Of a stretch of DNA of 64,000 nucleotides, positions 63,288 through 64,000 are shown piece after piece. A program made the position numbers and the translations under genes. Position 1 is the first letter of the stretch, and the number at the start of each line of letters is the position of its first letter. This stretch comes from Pseudodonghicola sp048268305 (GTDB lineage Bacteria; Pseudomonadota; Alphaproteobacteria; Rhodobacterales; Rhodobacteraceae), in contig NZ_JBLWVT010000003.1 in assembly GCF_048268305.1 (NCBI RefSeq), positions 1 through 64,000 of the forward strand, read 5' to 3'. The notes under the pieces were generated by a model. It was not told the origin of the DNA, did no database searches, and saw only the letters and a program-made list of their open reading frames with translations.

Positions 63288-64000
63288 CTAGTTCCCCGCC
63301 GCGCGGCCGGTCAGCTCGTACGCGGCCAGCAGGAAGAACCCCTGGCCAAAGGGGGCCCAGGCAAAGGGCACGCCGGGCCCGCCGGGGGGCACCGCGACAC
63401 CGGGCACCATGCCGTCCTCGGTCACCGATCCGGCCACCACCTCGAAGGCGCGCCAGGCGCTGGGCAGATAGCTGTCCTCCAGCAGCCCCAGCCGCACCGC
63501 CTTGGCCACCGCATAGGCATAGATCAGCGTGGCAGAGGCCTCTTTCCGGCTGCCGGGCCCGTCCAGCACATGGCGGAAATAGCCCGAGCGGTCCTGCAGC
63601 TCGGCCATCTTGCGGATGGTGCGCAACCCGGTCTCGGCGATGAAATCGCGGCCCTCGTGCGGGCCCATCATCTCCAGCAGGTCGACGGTGACGGCGATCA
63701 ACCAGCCATTGCCGCGCGCCCAGAAGGTCGACTGGGGATAGTGGTTGGGCACCTCGCACCAGGCATGGCGGGAAAGGCCGGTGAAGGGATCGACCAGACG
63801 CTCGACCGCGACGCGATGCTGTTTCACCGCCTCGTCGAGATAGGCGGGATCGTCCTTGATCTGGCCATAGAGCACCAGGAAGGGGGTCATCAGATAGACC
63901 ATGTCGATCCACAGCTCGGGCCCTTCGCCACGCGACCAGAAGCCGCCCGCGCTGGTGCGCGGCGTGTTCAGCAGCGCCTGCATCTGCAGATCGGCGGCCT
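63288..64000 (-). CDS. Glycoside hydrolase family 88/105-type protein, 5' end outside the window
   Basis: The C-terminal ~237 residues of an (alpha/alpha)6-barrel unsaturated glucuronyl/rhamnogalacturonyl hydrolase-like protein. The stretch WIDMVYLMTPFLVLYGQI holds the family's catalytic Asp region, and STFWARGNGWLIAV and GYFRHVLDGPGSRKEASATLIYAYA are typical. The frame stays open to the window edge. Four bases separate it from livH, so it joins the operon, yet a sugar hydrolase beside CoA-activation genes is unexpected. Function with this transporter is inferred from position only. Confidence 0.85.
   Translation of the reverse strand, partial: AADLQMQALLNTPRTSAGGFWSRGEGPELWIDMVYLMTPFLVLYGQIKDDPAYLDEAVKQHRVAVERLVDPFTGLSRHAWCEVPNHYPQSTFWARGNGWLIAVTVDLLEMMGPHEGRDFIAETGLRTIRKMAELQDRSGYFRHVLDGPGSRKEASATLIYAYAVAKAVRLGLLEDSYLPSAWRAFEVVAGSVTEDGMVPGVAVPPGGPGVPFAWAPFGQGFFLLAAYELTGRAAGN

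Overview
The window reads as chromosomal DNA of an alphaproteobacterium of the order Rhodobacterales (Roseobacter/Paracoccus-type; genus not determined). The grounds are the high GC content, the DUF4170, DUF2125 and DUF3576 housekeeping genes, a Rhodobacter-type porin, an lpxK-kdtA pair, and the end of an rRNA operon at the left edge.

Layout. 1-28 kb is ordinary chromosome. It holds the 3' end of a 5S rRNA, a lipid A/Kdo-related minus-strand block (lpxK, kdtA, DUF4170, cysQ-like, pmbA, DUF2125), an SDR/enoyl-CoA hydratase pair, a leuS-lptE-holA block, DUF3576 and a highly expressed porin, yggS, an L,D-transpeptidase with ribA, an OmpR-type response regulator, xth, cnoX/LON-domain/trm112, ycaQ and a LacI regulator. 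Between the response regulator and the next gene lies a compact candidate sRNA: an FNR-type box, a hairpin, an exposed CCUCCC tract and an intrinsic terminator.

28.3-43.1 kb is a complete-looking Tn7-like transposon of about 14.8 kb, inserted 18 bp beyond the 3' end of a tRNA-Arg(CCT) gene. It has about 25-bp terminal inverted repeats and a 6-bp direct repeat (GTCAAT) immediately outside both ends. A large TniQ/TnsD-like gene faces the tRNA. A Lon-like AAA ATPase and tnsA-tnsB-tnsC lie at the far end. The cargo between them is a frameshifted DUF6882/TPR-like gene, a HEPN-type protein with an Rx4H motif, a GNAT acetyltransferase and a caspase-like protease. Degenerate copies of one intergenic repeat family separate the cargo genes. 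No CRISPR array or cas gene is visible. The working model is that TniQ recognises the tRNA gene, TnsA/B/C perform cut-and-paste insertion, and the cargo carries probable anti-phage functions.

43.2-50 kb returns to chromosome: an EamA exporter with an AraC regulator, a DedA-PAP2 fusion, and a divergent mprF whose 3' end is frameshifted. 50.1-64 kb is one long minus-strand operon. It contains a branched-chain-type ABC importer (LivH, LivM, fused LivG-LivF, and a binding protein), two CaiB/BaiF CoA-transferases, an acyl-CoA dehydrogenase, an acyl-CoA ligase and a fused indolepyruvate ferredoxin oxidoreductase, preceded by a GH88/GH105-type hydrolase cut by the window edge. It looks like an uptake and CoA-activation pathway for an organic, possibly aromatic or amino-acid-derived, acid; the substrate is not evident.
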